Counted from the first letter of the stretch, positions 24,453 to 35,987 are shown. The stretch: DNA of 64,000 nucleotides from Anisodus tanguticus (GCA_034509755.1 CM067547.1:47642859-47706858), one strand, 5' to 3'. Numbers and translations are program-made. The notes: generated by a model not told the origin, from the sequence alone.

Positions 24453-25120
24453 CTATCGAACTCCTATTCCAGGAAAGTTGAGATCTTGTACCTTACTTAA
24501 GCGTCATGATTGGTTTAAATGAACTAATTAATAAGGGGGTCCCGATACTTGTGAGGTGACGAGCACTCATATCAGGTACCGGTGCCATGTTATGGGTATT
24601 TGTGCTTTAAATTACTTAGAATAATGCCATACATTGGGCACTAGCTGATAGTATAATACGATCCTTTGAATCCTTGATTGGGGTATAAAGTCTGTACTTT
24701 CTGTGTTATTATTATTTGTATATGTGTTATGTGATTGTGTGTCCCCTTTCATCCCATCGTTCTTGTTTAAAATGAAAGAAGATAAAGATCGAGTTCTTAT
24801 TGTATAAATGACTGAGTTAGAACCTATGTGGCCTATAATTTCTTCATGTTGTTATGCATACTATATTTATGCTTCATAATGTATTAACATGTGTGGTCTA
24901 TATTCGGTTCTTGATGTTGTGCATATCAGAATTATGCTTCATAACGTATTAACATGTGTGGCCAGTATTTGCTTCTTGTTGTTGTGCATATTATATTTAT
25001 GTTGTTTCATAATGTATAAACATGTGTGGAAATAGACGCGTATAAAAGCTGTGTAATTAAAATATGTATTGTGTGAGCCTGCTGTGTGGCTATACTAGGT
25101 ACTGTGTGAGCCTACTGTGT
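24453..25120 (+). other. LTR-derived debris
   Basis: The first ~150 bases seem to continue the sequence before 23197. The rest has TGTGTGGCTA-type words like the LTR at 18716. No gene seen. Confidence 0.4.
24845..25030 (+). repeat. ~62-bp tandem repeat, three units
   Basis: Each unit has TTATGCTTCATAATGTATTAACATGTGTGG or a close variant, preceded by TTGTTGTGCATA. Copies diverge by 10-20%. Confidence 0.8.
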
Positions 25121-26560
25121 TGTAACGCCCCGAACCATGACCCGAGCGAAACACGACACTCGGTGCCTGACTACATGTGACCGAGCGAACCATATGGGTT
25201 TGTTGAATCAACATGGGCATCAAATCATGAAATAATGATGATAGTAACTTATGTAAAATATGGTACTAAAGTATAGTCTGAAAAATATATTGCGGACATA
25301 TCTGAAAATATAACAATATAACAAGTCTAAAAATAATGTTGACATGCTAAACTAGTCTAGTCTATGAAATCTCTAACGCATGAGTCTAACTGCAAAACGG
25401 TTTACCAGGACAAGGCCCTAGCATACCATTAATAATAAGTATGACATGTAAAATAACTGATTAACACCCCGAAGGAAATGGGGCTCAACAATAACTGATT
25501 CTGAGGTAAATCCTAACGAGCAGATCCATTGTCCTGAAACTCAATACATGCACCGTGAAGTGCAGGCCCCATGCAAATGGACGTTAGTACATTTGAATTG
25601 TACTGTATGTAAAGCAACTTAAAGAATAAGAAGGCACATGAAATAATAGGACATGAATTGAAACTGAACATGAGCATGAACATGATCTGACATGAGTATA
25701 AAACATGTACAAAATATGTATATCTGTAAACTTGTAAACGTGTATATATGTACATCTATGGAGAGAGCAGTAGCATAACCGACAACATGAATCACCGCGT
25801 GGGTACGTGGAGTCTGGTACCTGGCCCAACCAGGAGAGCTTTTACTTACCTTGCCGGGGTATGAGACATGAACATGGCAAGAAAGGATCCAATCTGTAAA
25901 TCTAAAGGTATCGTCCTCTGGGCGGAGCGACCCTTATCCTACGGTGGCATACGTAGTTTCAGGCTACTAGAGTCTTCTCAGTAAACTATGCAACTCCCAA
26001 AAATATGTACTTGAAAATAGTGGCTTGTAAGCCCATGGATTTCATGAAATAACTTGTAAACATGATTCATGATTTTAATTTAACATGTAAATACATATAG
26101 AATATAACTTGCGTAAAAATGTGAAAACATATATATAACTTCATGAAACTGAGTAATATTGATTATAACTTGTATTTAAGAATCCATGAAATTCAAAGCA
26201 TGTGTTCATGGATTACGGACAGGTTCATGACAATCGTAATGACTTATAATGAATACAATAGACAAATTGTAATATAGACATGATACATATATAGTATTAC
26301 ATATAATTAGGGCTATCATGATAATAGAGTTAAACCCCTAGGTATGAAATTTTTATAATTTCATGGACACGTGGGTGGGGGAAGAACATGGATATCCCCA
26401 CGTAGATTGAAGCTTTACATACCTTAGTCGCTCCAAAACTTGAAGAAAAGGTCTGAACATTTGAAGAAGAAACCCAAAACTTTGAACTTCAAACCTTGAG
26501 AAGAGTTTTCACATATTTTCATAGCTACTGTTCATAGCTCAAACCACACTATTCTGATCC
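25121..26560 (-). mobile_element. LTR-like sequence with TGTAACGCCCCG end
   Basis: The left end TGTAACGCCCCG abuts the debris at 25120 and resembles the termini of the other long LTRs in the window, read here in the reverse sense. The right end was not located, so the extent is provisional. No coding frame is recognised. Confidence 0.5.
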
Positions 26561-26561
26561 C

Positions 26562-26922
26562 ATTTATCAAAAAATACCCCTATCGGTTAAATAAAAAATC
26601 CTCATTTCCATCGCCGAGCATCTTTAATTTTTCATTTATCAAAAAATACTATTGATTCAAAAAAAAATCCTCATTTCTATTGTTGAGCATCTTTAATTTC
26701 TCATTTATCAAAAAATACCACTATCGTTTTTTTTTAAAATCACTCATTCCATCCCAAGTATCTTTAATTTCCAATTTATCAAAAAATACCACTCTTGTTC
26801 AAAAATGAAAATTCCACATTTCCATCCCCGCCTTTAATTTCCCATTTATGAAAAACAAAATTAGTTCAAAAAATCCCTCATTTCCATCCCGGGCATCTTT
26901 AATTTCCCATTTATCAAAAAAT
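26562..26922. repeat. ~65-bp minisatellite, six units
   Basis: Units built on CATTTATCAAAAAATACC, a short A-run, TCCTCATTTCCATCC and GCATCTTTAATTT. Indels in the A/T runs make unit length vary from about 50 to 70 bases. Confidence 0.88.
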
Positions 26923-26975
26923 AAATACAACAACAATAAATTCACTGTACTCCCACAAGTCGGGTCTAGGTATAA
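26923..26975 (-). mobile_element. SINE 3'-tail remnant, minus strand
   Basis: On the minus strand it reads AGACCCGACTTGTGGGAGTA then a TTGTTGTTGTA tail, the 3' end of a TS-type SINE as at 33228-33352. Confidence 0.6.
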
Positions 26976-27491
26976 AAAAAACCACACTATTTTTTTTTTA
27001 CTTTTTATTTTTTGCATTTCTGTGCCATTTTTGTGCAATGACTGCTAATTTTCTCTATATGAAAACTTACCTTCTAAACCGGCTTCCGGTCCCACGGGAA
27101 CCCATTCCGATTGTTGATCGGACTGTGACTGACCGTAAAGCTCCATTTTTATCTGAATCTGCTTTTTTATTCAACTAAAGAATCAACAAAAATTGGCAAT
27201 AAAGGGGCAATAGATCATTACACTGCTATAGAACTGATCAAAAAACTAGATCCTGTATGTGTACACAAAGAACTGACCTTTTAGTATAACTTTTTTAGTT
27301 TTTGATATATCGTCGTTTAAGGTTTGCAACTGTTAACTTCTGCATGACACCATATTATTTCGATCCACAATTTCAATTACTGTGTGGATTATGAGTATGA
27401 ACAGAACACAGAGTGAGTGTGTGTTTTTGGTGTTTATTTTTTTCTTCTCTGTTGAGTGTCCGGATAGTGAGTTCAGGTATGTGAAGTGAGC

Positions 27492-27614
27492 ACGAGTTCG
27501 ATCCCCGCATAAATCTTTTTGATTGAAGCCTGTCACACATGACTTATCAAGTGTGGTTAATCGGCTGACGTGGTTTGCAGGCTGCGGGTTACTTCGTGAA
27601 AAAAAAAAAAAAAG
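27492..27614 (+). mobile_element. 5'-truncated SINE insertion with 16-bp target duplication
   Basis: GGTATGTGAAGTGAGC occurs at 27476-27491 and 27615-27630. Between them lies 123 bases starting with a tRNA-type B box (GAGTTCGATCCCC) and ending in a poly(A) of 15 or so. The A-box side is missing. The related copy at 28440-28462 has the same site without the insert. Confidence 0.87.
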
Positions 27615-27799
27615 GTATGTGAAGTGAGCTTTTTCTTTGTCTATAACCGTTCTTTTTCTTTGTTTTTTCCCCCTATGTATCCGCCAAAGTATGGAAAGGT
27701 GTTAAGCATTTAATTAAAGCAACACCCTTTAACCTCTTGTGTGTGTCACCATTAATTTTAGTAGAATTTAAATTTTTTCGAGTTTAGAATTTTATTTTA

Positions 27800-28070
27800 C
27801 TATCTCCGTCTCAAATTATTTATCATTTTTTTATTTACGCGCTCCTTAAAAAATATTAATTAAGAGGGGTATTTGATCTACTTTACCCTTATTTATATTT
27901 AAGTTATAAACTATCTCCATTAAATATTTACTCTAGTTATGTGTCATCTTCATTAATGACAGAGTAAAATGAAAAAATAATAATTAATCATGTCTTGAAC
28001 TTCTAAAACGATAAATAATTTGAGATAACTATTTTTAGTAATCACGATAAATAATTTGAGACAGAGGGAG
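27800..28070. mobile_element. Stowaway-type MITE
   Basis: The ends CTATCTCCGTCTCAAATTAT and the complement of ATAATTTGAGACAGAGGGAG are inverted repeats of about 25 bases, flanked by TA on both sides (27798-27799, 28071-28072). The internal part is AT-rich and non-coding. Confidence 0.85.
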
Positions 28071-29614
28071 TACTTTATTTGATTTGTTGAGTTGAAAATC
28101 AATTATTTATATCAATTTACTATTGAGTTTGAATGAGATCCATAACTATAAAATTATTAAGTATCTCATTAAGGGTAAAATAAAAGTCTAAAGTAAAACT
28201 TTTTAAAATAGTTTTTTTTTTGGGATATACTAAAAAAAATGCATCGCATATATTCGAATAGAGGAAATATAACTATTATCTTGTACTCTTAAGTTCAAGG
28301 GTAACTACATAAATTACTCCACAAACTTTGCTTCATTTAACACATGAATATGTCAATTGGAACAGAACACATAGTGATTGTGTATTTTTGGTGTATTTTT
28401 GATGTATTTTTCTCTCTCTGTAGAGTGTCAGTACAGTGGAGTTAAGTATGTGAAGTGAGCTTTTTTTTCTGTGTTATTTCTTTGAGAGTGTTTTGCTTTT
28501 ATATTTCACACATACACACACTCTCTTTCCTTCTCTATAACCGTTCTTTTTCTCTTATTGTGTTACTACTTTAGCACGGCGGATTCGAAATTTATTTTTT
28601 TTTTTGTGAAAAAATTGACTTTTACTATAAAAAAAAAATTGGCTTTTCCACCTGATGTTCAATATCTTTATTGGGATTTTGATTAAATTTGAATTCGTGA
28701 TGAGAAGTTTCATATTAGGAGCACAACACTCTCTAATAAAAGCAATTATACTCAATGGTCAAATTCAAAATATCTAATTAAGAATGAATGATTATTTATC
28801 GCTCTACCACAATAGTTATTAGTTAGTATGAAACTTTTCATTTGTTTAAGACATACAGCTGGTAAGTATTTTTTATTCATAAGCAATTGTTCTTAGCGGT
28901 TTTAATTTCTGCGTACGTACGTTGCACGTGCATATTCCATCAATTGGTGAAGAAGCGATTTTGGCAATAATCCGGCGAAGACGAGTAGCTCCTAGACTCA
29001 AGAACTTTCGTATTTTGCGATTGATGTTTGTTTCGTAGGATTCTAGATATGTCGGGACTATTTGGCTTCTGTTTATTTTTTATTTTTCTGCTTTTATTAT
29101 TTATTAATAAAATATCCCTTCACTTATAACTTACTTTTTAAAAAAAAAAAAACACTCGAGAAAGATCTTTCATCCTGCCTTTATGGTATGTTAAATTTGT
29201 TAGGGTTTGTCCTGAATTTCATATATTTTTTTGGATTCTTCCATAATTGTATTTTATTTCAAAAAGAAATTCTTGGCAGAAAATGTTTTCTTTATATAAA
29301 AGGACTCTATCATATTTATTCTTTTCTTGTAGGAAAAGTTTTGGACTTCTATAAATAGAAGATCTTTTATTCTCAGACACAACAGAATAATATCAACAAT
29401 GTAGTCATTTAGATGGTTTTGTTTAGGGGAAGATTTTTCTCTCAATAGCTTTAGAATACTTTTATATTAGTTTTATCATATGTAGGTCAATTGATCAAAC
29501 CCATATCATATTATATGTCTTTTTTATAATTTTTCTTTGTTGTTTGATTTATCATTGTTCAAGGTTTGAATTATTAGCTTCCGCACGATGCCCTGATTTT
29601 CCATTCCCAACAAG

Positions 29615-29625
29615 TGGTATCAGAG
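29615..29625 (+). other. Primer-binding site of TRIM (initiator tRNA-Met)
   Basis: TGGTATCAGAG two bases after the end of the 5' LTR; the usual copia primer site. Confidence 0.9.
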
Positions 29626-29810
29626 TCAATGGTTCAACGAGGTTGAAGACAGGTTCAAGGCAGATTCATATCAAGTTGAAGCCTATTGACGATAATGAAG
29701 GTTTTTTTATCAAATAAGAGAAAAAAAATCCGAGCTACTACATGTGGAGAAAAAAAAGCTTTAATGATATTTTCAAAAATCTTGCTGCTACATCTTTAAA
29801 TCAAAATCCA

Positions 29811-30005
29811 TTTTAACCCTGCAAAAAGGCTCACTTTTAACCCCGCAAAGGGCATACTTTTAACCCTGCAAATGACTCATTTTTAATCCGGAAGGGCTTC
29901 AATACTTTTAACCCGCAAGAGCTCATTTTTAACCCGAAAGGACTCCAAAAACTTTTAACCAGAAAGGGCTCCAATACTATTAACCCGCAAGGGCTCCATT
30001 TTTTA
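29811..30005 (+). repeat. Short tandem repeats in TRIM interior
   Basis: Eight or nine units of about 20-26 bases on the pattern CTTTTAACCCGCAAGGGCT, with variants, occupy most of the internal region. Confidence 0.88.
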
Positions 30006-31925
30006 ACATGTCAAGCAGCAGTGATGAAGATTATATGAAGATGGAGAATCAAGATTATTTTTCCAAAAAATTCAAGCCAAGGGGAAATTTGTTAGGGTTT
30101 GTCCTGAATTTCATACCTTATTTGAATTCTTCCATAATTATGTTTTATTTCATAAAAGAATTTCTTGGTAGAAAATGTTTTATTTGTATAAAAGGACTCT
30201 GTCATATTTATTCTTTTCTTGTAGGAGAAGTTTTGGACTTCTATAAATAGAAGATCTTTTATTCTCAAACACTACACAATAGCATCCACAATGTAGTCAT
30301 TTAGAAAGTTTTGTTTAGGGGAAGATTTTTCTTTCAATAGCTTTAGAATATTTCTATATTAGTTTTATCATATGTAGGTCAATTGACCAAACCATATCAT
30401 AGTATATGTCTTTTTTATAATTTTTCTTTGTTGTTTGATTTATCGTTTTTCAAGATTTGCAATTATTAACTTTCGCATGACGTCTTGATTTTTTTGATCC
30501 CCAACAAAATTTATTGTGCAACTAGTTTCAACATACATGCGTTGCAAGTGCATATCGTGTCAATTTGTGAACAAGAGGCTTTGGCAATACTCCGACAAAG
30601 ACGAGTAGGTCCTGGACTCGAGAACTTTCCTATTTTGCGATTGATGTTGTTTCATAGGATTTTAGATCCATCTAGACTATTTTGCTTCTTTTTTTTCTGC
30701 TTTTATTATTTATTAATAAAATATTTCTCCATTAAGTTTTACTTAGTGTTTTCTTAGGGAAAAAAACAACACTCAAGAAATTCATTCATCTAGCCCTTAT
30801 ACAATCCCTGACCCTTATGGTATGTTAAATTTATTGTGCAACTAGTTTTTACATACTTGTGTTGCACGTACATATTGCGTCAATTGGTGAAGAAGTGGCT
30901 TTGGCAATACTCCGAGGAAACCGAGTAGCTCCTGGACTCGAGAACTTTCCTATTTTCCAATTGATGTTGTTTCATGGGATTCTAGATCTGTTGGGACTAT
31001 TTGGATTTTATTTATTTTTTATTTTTTATTTTTCTGCTTTTATTGTTTATTAATAAAATATTCTTCTACTAAGCTTTACTTAGCGTATTCCTTTTTTTAA
31101 AAAAATAACGCTCAAGAGAGTTCATTCATCTAGCCCTTACACAATTCCTGGCCCTTATAGTACGTTAAATCTATTGTGCAACTAGTTTTAGCGTACGTGC
31201 TTTGCATGTTATATCATGTCAATTAATAGTTGATAAGTTAGTATTTGACCAACTTATTTTTTCTTTAATAGTAGATTTTTGTTTTGTTTAATTGAGAAAA
31301 TGGTGAATTTAATGTCATTTACTTCCATTTTATAGATTTTATGTGATTTAAAAGTGATCGGGAAGAAACCAAATGAAAATGAGGCAAAAAGGAGCCGAAT
31401 TGAAGAAGATTGAGAAACGTAGTTAAAAGTGCAAAAAGGGTCAGAACTTAAATTCCGAAAATATGGACTGTTTTGTTCTTTTATTTTTATTGGAAGAATT
31501 GAAGAACTACAAAAGCGAGACTTGAGATAAATATCTTTTATCTTTGACCATATTTTCAAGCTTTGGAAGCTAGGGTTCTTACACCACACAAGCTATTCGG
31601 GGTGACCGCCTATCAAGAAACTCGGTGATCTCGAAGTTTTTCGAAGCCTGGTTAGAGTACAACTGGTGGGGGGGGCATGGGTTTTGTCAGAATGGATGGA
31701 CTCGAGAGCTTTAATATTTTGCAATAGATGTTGTTTCATAGGATTCTAGATCTGTCGGGACTATTCGACTTTTGTTTGTTGTGTTTTTCTACTTTAATTA
31801 TTTATTAGCATGATTTCCCTCCACTAAATTTTACTTAGCGTTTTCTTTTAAAAAAACAACACTCAAGAAAGTTCATTCATCTAGCCCTTATGCAATTCCT
31901 GACCCTTTTGGTATGTTAAATTTAT

Positions 31926-32588
31926 GATTGAAGTGGTGAAAACACCTTCAAACTTAGCGTGGATTATTACTTTAGTCCTCGAACTATGTCTAGTATTATA
32001 ACACCTCTAAGCTTGACTAAGTGAACTTAAAAACACCCCCGAGCTCATACACTTAAGTAATGTGTAGTCACTCGCGGTGCAGCAAAAATTTTAGCTGATG
32101 TGTGCTCCACGTAAATAAATTAAAAGCCAAAAAATAAAGGAAAAAGACTAACCCATTAAAAGACCAGACCCAATAACCCACCCCATAAAAAAACTACCCA
32201 CACAGTTAAAAACCTCTAGAAGTCTCCCTCTCTCAAATCGCAAAACCCCTCTTCCCTTGATTTCTATGAAAATCTTAGTGTTTTAGCCTAGAAACCTCGA
32301 TAAACACTGGTTATAAGGGTCGTATTCAGTTGATTCTTGGGTTTATTAAGTGTGGGTGGACGCAAGAGGATCAAATAGATCCTTTAATTAGTTAGTAGCT
32401 TGACTAAGATGCTTATGCTTTTAGAATTAGTTAGTAGCTTGACTGAGACCACTTGCTATGCCATGTGGCAACTCGGGGTGCTTTTAAGTTCACTTAGCCA
32501 AGCTTAGGGGTATTTTTAATATTAGACATAGTTGAGGGACTAAAGTAATAATATGCGCCAAGTTTGGGGTGTTTTCACCACTTCCGCC
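31926..32588. mobile_element. MULE-type MITE with ~115-bp inverted repeats
   Basis: The first and last ~115 bases are inverted copies (for example GAAGTGGTGAAAACACC and GGTGTTTTCACCACTTCC). TAAATTTAT repeats perfectly at 31917-31925 and 32589-32597, a 9-bp target duplication typical of Mutator-like elements. The other array units show the empty site (GTTAAATTTATTG). The interior of ~430 bases is non-coding. Confidence 0.92.
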
Positions 32589-32635
32589 TAAATTTATTGT
32601 TGAACTAGTTTCAACGCACATGTGTTGCACCTAAC

Positions 32636-32930
32636 CCACCCTTAAGGAGGCTTTTTCATAGTTGGGTGCTGGGGAACAACTTCTTACTGGTAGGAGCTAA
32701 TCACAGTAAGAGAGTTCAATCTCTTAAATAGAGCTTAGTCTCTCCCTAGTAGTCTACTAATAGAAGGCTTAGGTTATGACTTGATCCAATAGAGTCGGAA
32801 CATCTTTCTATCTAAAAGAGATGATGCTCGATGAAAGGATCTAGATTCCACTCTATGATATGGGCCGAAGAGAGAGCTGCTCCGCGAAGCTGGGCGTTCA
32901 ATGTTCTTATGGAGGACACGTGCAGTGAAA
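32636..32930. other. Possible mitochondrial DNA insertion
   Basis: This block is less AT-rich than its surroundings, and phrases such as GGGCCGAAGAGAGAGCTGCT recall plant mitochondrial intergenic DNA. There is no gene within it. This rests on recognition, not on a comparison. Confidence 0.35.
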
Positions 32931-33227
32931 TTGTATTTTGGCGTTAAAATGGATTAAACTTTCGTTTAAATAACAAACTTTAATGTTATTAAATATAACC
33001 AAAATACTCTACTTAAAAAAATTGGATATTTCTAAACATGTAAATATAAAAAATTCAGCGAAGTTACTTCTTCTTTTACAGAAATGGATAATTCTTCTTT
33101 GTCTTCCATTGATGGTTTAGCTTTGAGAACAGAAAAACGAAATCTTTAAGAGCATGAAAATCGGGTTAAAAGGGAATAGGTCGGGTTAATTTAATTGGGT
33201 GGGTTTTAATTTAGTGTCTTTTGAGCT

Positions 33228-33352
33228 GATGGTCTATCGAAAATAACATCTCTACCCTCACAAAGGTAGAGGTAAGGTCCGCGTACATCTAACCCTCCCC
33301 AAACCCCACTATGTGGAATTACACCGGATATATTGTTGTTGTTGTTTGGTTT
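33228..33352 (+). mobile_element. TS-type SINE, 3' part
   Basis: It reads GGTCTATCGAAAATAACATC, TACCCTCACAAAGGTAGAGG, AAGGTCCGCGTACATCTAAC, CCCCAAACCCCACTATGTGG and a GTTGTTGTTGTT tail. This is the conserved 3' body of Solanaceae TS SINEs. The tRNA-like head (A and B boxes) is not recognisable upstream. Confidence 0.82.
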
Positions 33353-34569
33353 TAATTTAGTGGGTCCGCTAATTGACGTAGACCATTTAATTGGAGGTCA
33401 CCTGACCAGTCTGGTTTATTTTTGTATTTTCTAGCATTTTAAAATCAGTCATTTGAGTTGTTAACGGTAAGTGACATAAATTGATCATTTCGGTCACGGT
33501 GATGGAATAAATAGACCCAACTATTAACGAGTGAATGAATAAGTCATTTCAGATAGTTCGATGACATATTTAAGCTTTTTTCCATTCAAGTGCAAGGGTA
33601 ACTACATAAATTACTCCACAAACGTTGTCTCATTTAACACGATACTTCAAATGAATTATATGATGTTAGCTCTAGTATGTACCAACGGTTAAGTTGTTCG
33701 CCCATAAAGCGGTTCGTGAACTTGGTTCAAAACGTAGTGAGACAACAAAAGAATTTAAAAAGTAAAGGTGAAAAGATTTTTATTTTATTTAATTCTGGTA
33801 GAAGGAGTTTTTTTAATTTAAAATTCTACTAGTAATATATCAAAATCTTAAATACCTTAATAAGAATTCATATAAAAAAATATTTCCTCACATCAAATGA
33901 AATAATTTAACCTAAGGAATCAAAAATAAAAATGAAAATACATATTAATCAACCATGATTTAAGTAAATGAAAAATTACATAAAAATATATCATGTATTT
34001 ATTAGCTTAGTGCAAACACAAATGCCAGTAAATTTTCGTCAACAGAAAAGATTATGGTGAATAACAATATATTAATATATATCCTTCATTGCTGAATCAA
34101 GTAGTACATGATTTTGAATGGATGTGGATGGATTTTATTCTACACAAATGCACAAATCCAAAATCAACTGAACTAACTGCCACTCAACTTTAGCAGAATG
34201 ACAATTATTGTCAACTAACTCAAAATGGAAAGTGAATAGCACCTTCATCTAGCATGATCAAAAGCTATCTGAGTATCTTTTTCTTTTCCTTTTTTATCTT
34301 TCTTTCTTGCCCGTCATTGACGACTGAAACGACGCGAAAAATCCAGACTCGTAAAGGAGAAAGGCCCATGGGGGGGCATTTAGCTCAAATTGACCCATTG
34401 TTTGGAGGAAAACTAATCGTGCACAGAGAGGAAAGGCCAGACACTCCAACCTAATGGGAACGAGCAACAATGAAATGAGAAGATGAGGTGCCTCAGACAC
34501 CCCCATTTAGAAAGAAGGGCTGAAGGTTTTCAGCCTATAGGTGAAAACTTGCTGAGCAACCCTCTTCTG
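33353..34569. other. Intergenic, downstream of PEX6
   Basis: AT-rich. A ~50-base tract at 33592-33640 (AAGGGTAACTACATAAATTA then CTCCACAAAC) is repeated from 28293-28345. AATAAAA on the minus strand at about 34133-34139 could be a distant poly(A) signal for PEX6. Confidence 0.5.
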
Positions 34570-35950
34570 TCATCTTGATGATCCTTCAAACTGTTCCCGC
34601 AACAACTCATACTTTTTAAGCTCGGCCATTGACAACGAAGGACATATCTCTCCCAAGACCTTCAAAATGGAGAAAAATGATCATTTAAATAGTCGCCTAG
34701 GACATATCCACCCACCGAGGTGGAAGTAGCATGGTTCACTAGTGGACTTCAATTGAACCCAATATTTTGACACGCAGCGTAAACATAGGTGAAAAGTTTC
34801 TAAGATTTCAACGAATAATAAGTTTTCGACCCATAGTTTTCATAATATAATGGATTCAATGGTAAGAACTTAAAGGTTGAATTAATCAAATATAAACTCT
34901 CAAAACCCCAAACATTCCATTAGTGGCCGTCTTACCTTTAAAAAATCGTCGTATTCCACGACAATTGAGTCATCCATATCATCTGAGCTAGTTGAATCTG
35001 AACCTGAAGCTAATGCCTACAGCAAAAACATTAAATTGCTCTGTATCTTTCAGGAAACAGGTATGACAGAGTTGTTTGTCTTGGATAATTATTTGTCTTG
35101 AAATGACAGGTATGCCTACACCTATTACAGTCAAACCTCTCTATAACAGAGTTGTTTGTCTTGGATAACTGTTTGCTGCTATAGCTATTTTTTATAGGTA
35201 TAGCGAAATGTTTTTTTGAGAACATATAATATAACCTAACATGAAAATTGGTTCCAAATAAAATTTGGCCGTTATAGTGAAATGTTGTTACAGAGGATGT
35301 CTATAACAACGTTCACTATAAGTAAAGTATTTGAAAGTTAGAATTATGGGACGGAAACACACACCTTGCGCTTCGCAGCATGAAACCAAGCATCAGCACA
35401 CAGTGCATACATGTCAGCCCCCGTGAAGTTCGGCGGACACCTTTTTGCTATTGAGAGTAAGGATATATCTTCTTTCAATTTAAACTTCCGTGTAAGCGCT
35501 TTAAGTACCCTAAAAATTTATAGAAAATTCTAGACATCAAATGGAGAACACAAATATAAGTACAGGAGAGGGTCATAATATAGAAGTACCTCTCTCTGTA
35601 AGAGGCTTCAGAATTAACGCCAACGTAAAGGAGCTTATCGAATCGCCCTGGCCTCAAAAGGGCAGGATCAATAAGGTCAGGCCTGTTGCTAGCTCCAATA
35701 ATAAACAAGTCCTGTAGAGGAGAGGGGACAAGAATTAGATCTAAAAATAAGATAAGTACAAAGAGAACAAAATGCTAGCCCCAAGGCTTTGGTCTAGTGG
35801 TAAGAGCGCAGCCCGTGAAGTGTAGATTCATTACACACCTCACGATTTCAAATGCTGCTACGGTAAAAAGTATGGTATTTAAGTGGAGAAGGGTAGAGGA
35901 GCGGGGTCCTTATTTTGTAATGGAACTATTTTGTAATTCTACCTATTTGA

Positions 35951-35987
<37 letters not shown>

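Larger units (their letters stand above)
27388..28555 (+). repeat. Diverged direct repeat (27388-27660 and 28362-28555)
   Basis: Both copies contain GAACAGAACACA, a GTTTTTGGTGT block, GAGTGTC, TATGTGAAGTGAGCTTTT and CTATAACCGTTCTTTTTCT in the same order. The first copy is interrupted by a SINE piece; the second shows the uninterrupted site. Confidence 0.8.
29198..30506 (+). mobile_element. Complete TRIM-like non-autonomous copia element
   Basis: Two LTRs (29198-29612 and 30090-30506, about 416 bases, TGTTAGGG...CCCAACA) flank 477 internal bases. TGGTATCAGAG at 29615-29625 is the primer site for initiator tRNA-Met, standard for Ty1/copia. A purine tract AAGGGGAAA lies just before the 3' LTR. 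The 5-bp target duplication AAATT is perfect (29193-29197, 30507-30511). Each LTR has a TATAAATA (29350-29357, 30242-30249). There is no gag or pol, so it must have been mobilised in trans. Total size is 1.31 kb. Confidence 0.93.
28905..32634 (+). repeat. Tandem array of ~330-bp units, twice invaded
   Basis: Complete units are 30507-30826 (320 bases) and 30827-31166 (340), each beginning AAATTTATTGTGCAACTAG and containing TTTGGCAATACTCCG, CTCGAGAACTTTCCTATTTT and CTGCTTTTATT. A partial unit at 28905-29197 precedes the TRIM. Another starts at 31167, is broken at about 31230 by roughly 450 unrelated bases, and resumes at about 31690 to 31916. A final stub lies at 32590-32634. Units share short open frames (LENFP, LMLFH), but these are interrupted, so coding is unlikely. 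Confidence 0.85.

Noticed and set aside
24845..25030. CRISPR-like spacing of repeats
   Set aside because: Repeats are contiguous and diverged in a plant nuclear context; this is a minisatellite. The same applies to 12862-12991 and 29811-30005.
29062..29358. 98-codon frame, similar to one at 30008-30250
   Set aside because: Both frames lie across the two LTRs of the TRIM, so the similarity is due to LTR identity, not coding.
30485..31053. Shared peptide LENFP...LMLFH in adjacent repeat units
   Set aside because: Units are recent duplicates, so a shared short frame is expected; starts and ends are not conserved.
34254..34506. Overlapping plus and minus frames near the PEX6 3' end
   Set aside because: They lie in the presumed PEX6 3' untranslated region with no recognisable features.
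35778..35860. A tRNA gene in PEX6 intron 11
   Set aside because: A- and B-box-like motifs are present, but there is no cloverleaf, and a 30-base poly(A) follows; it is a SINE.
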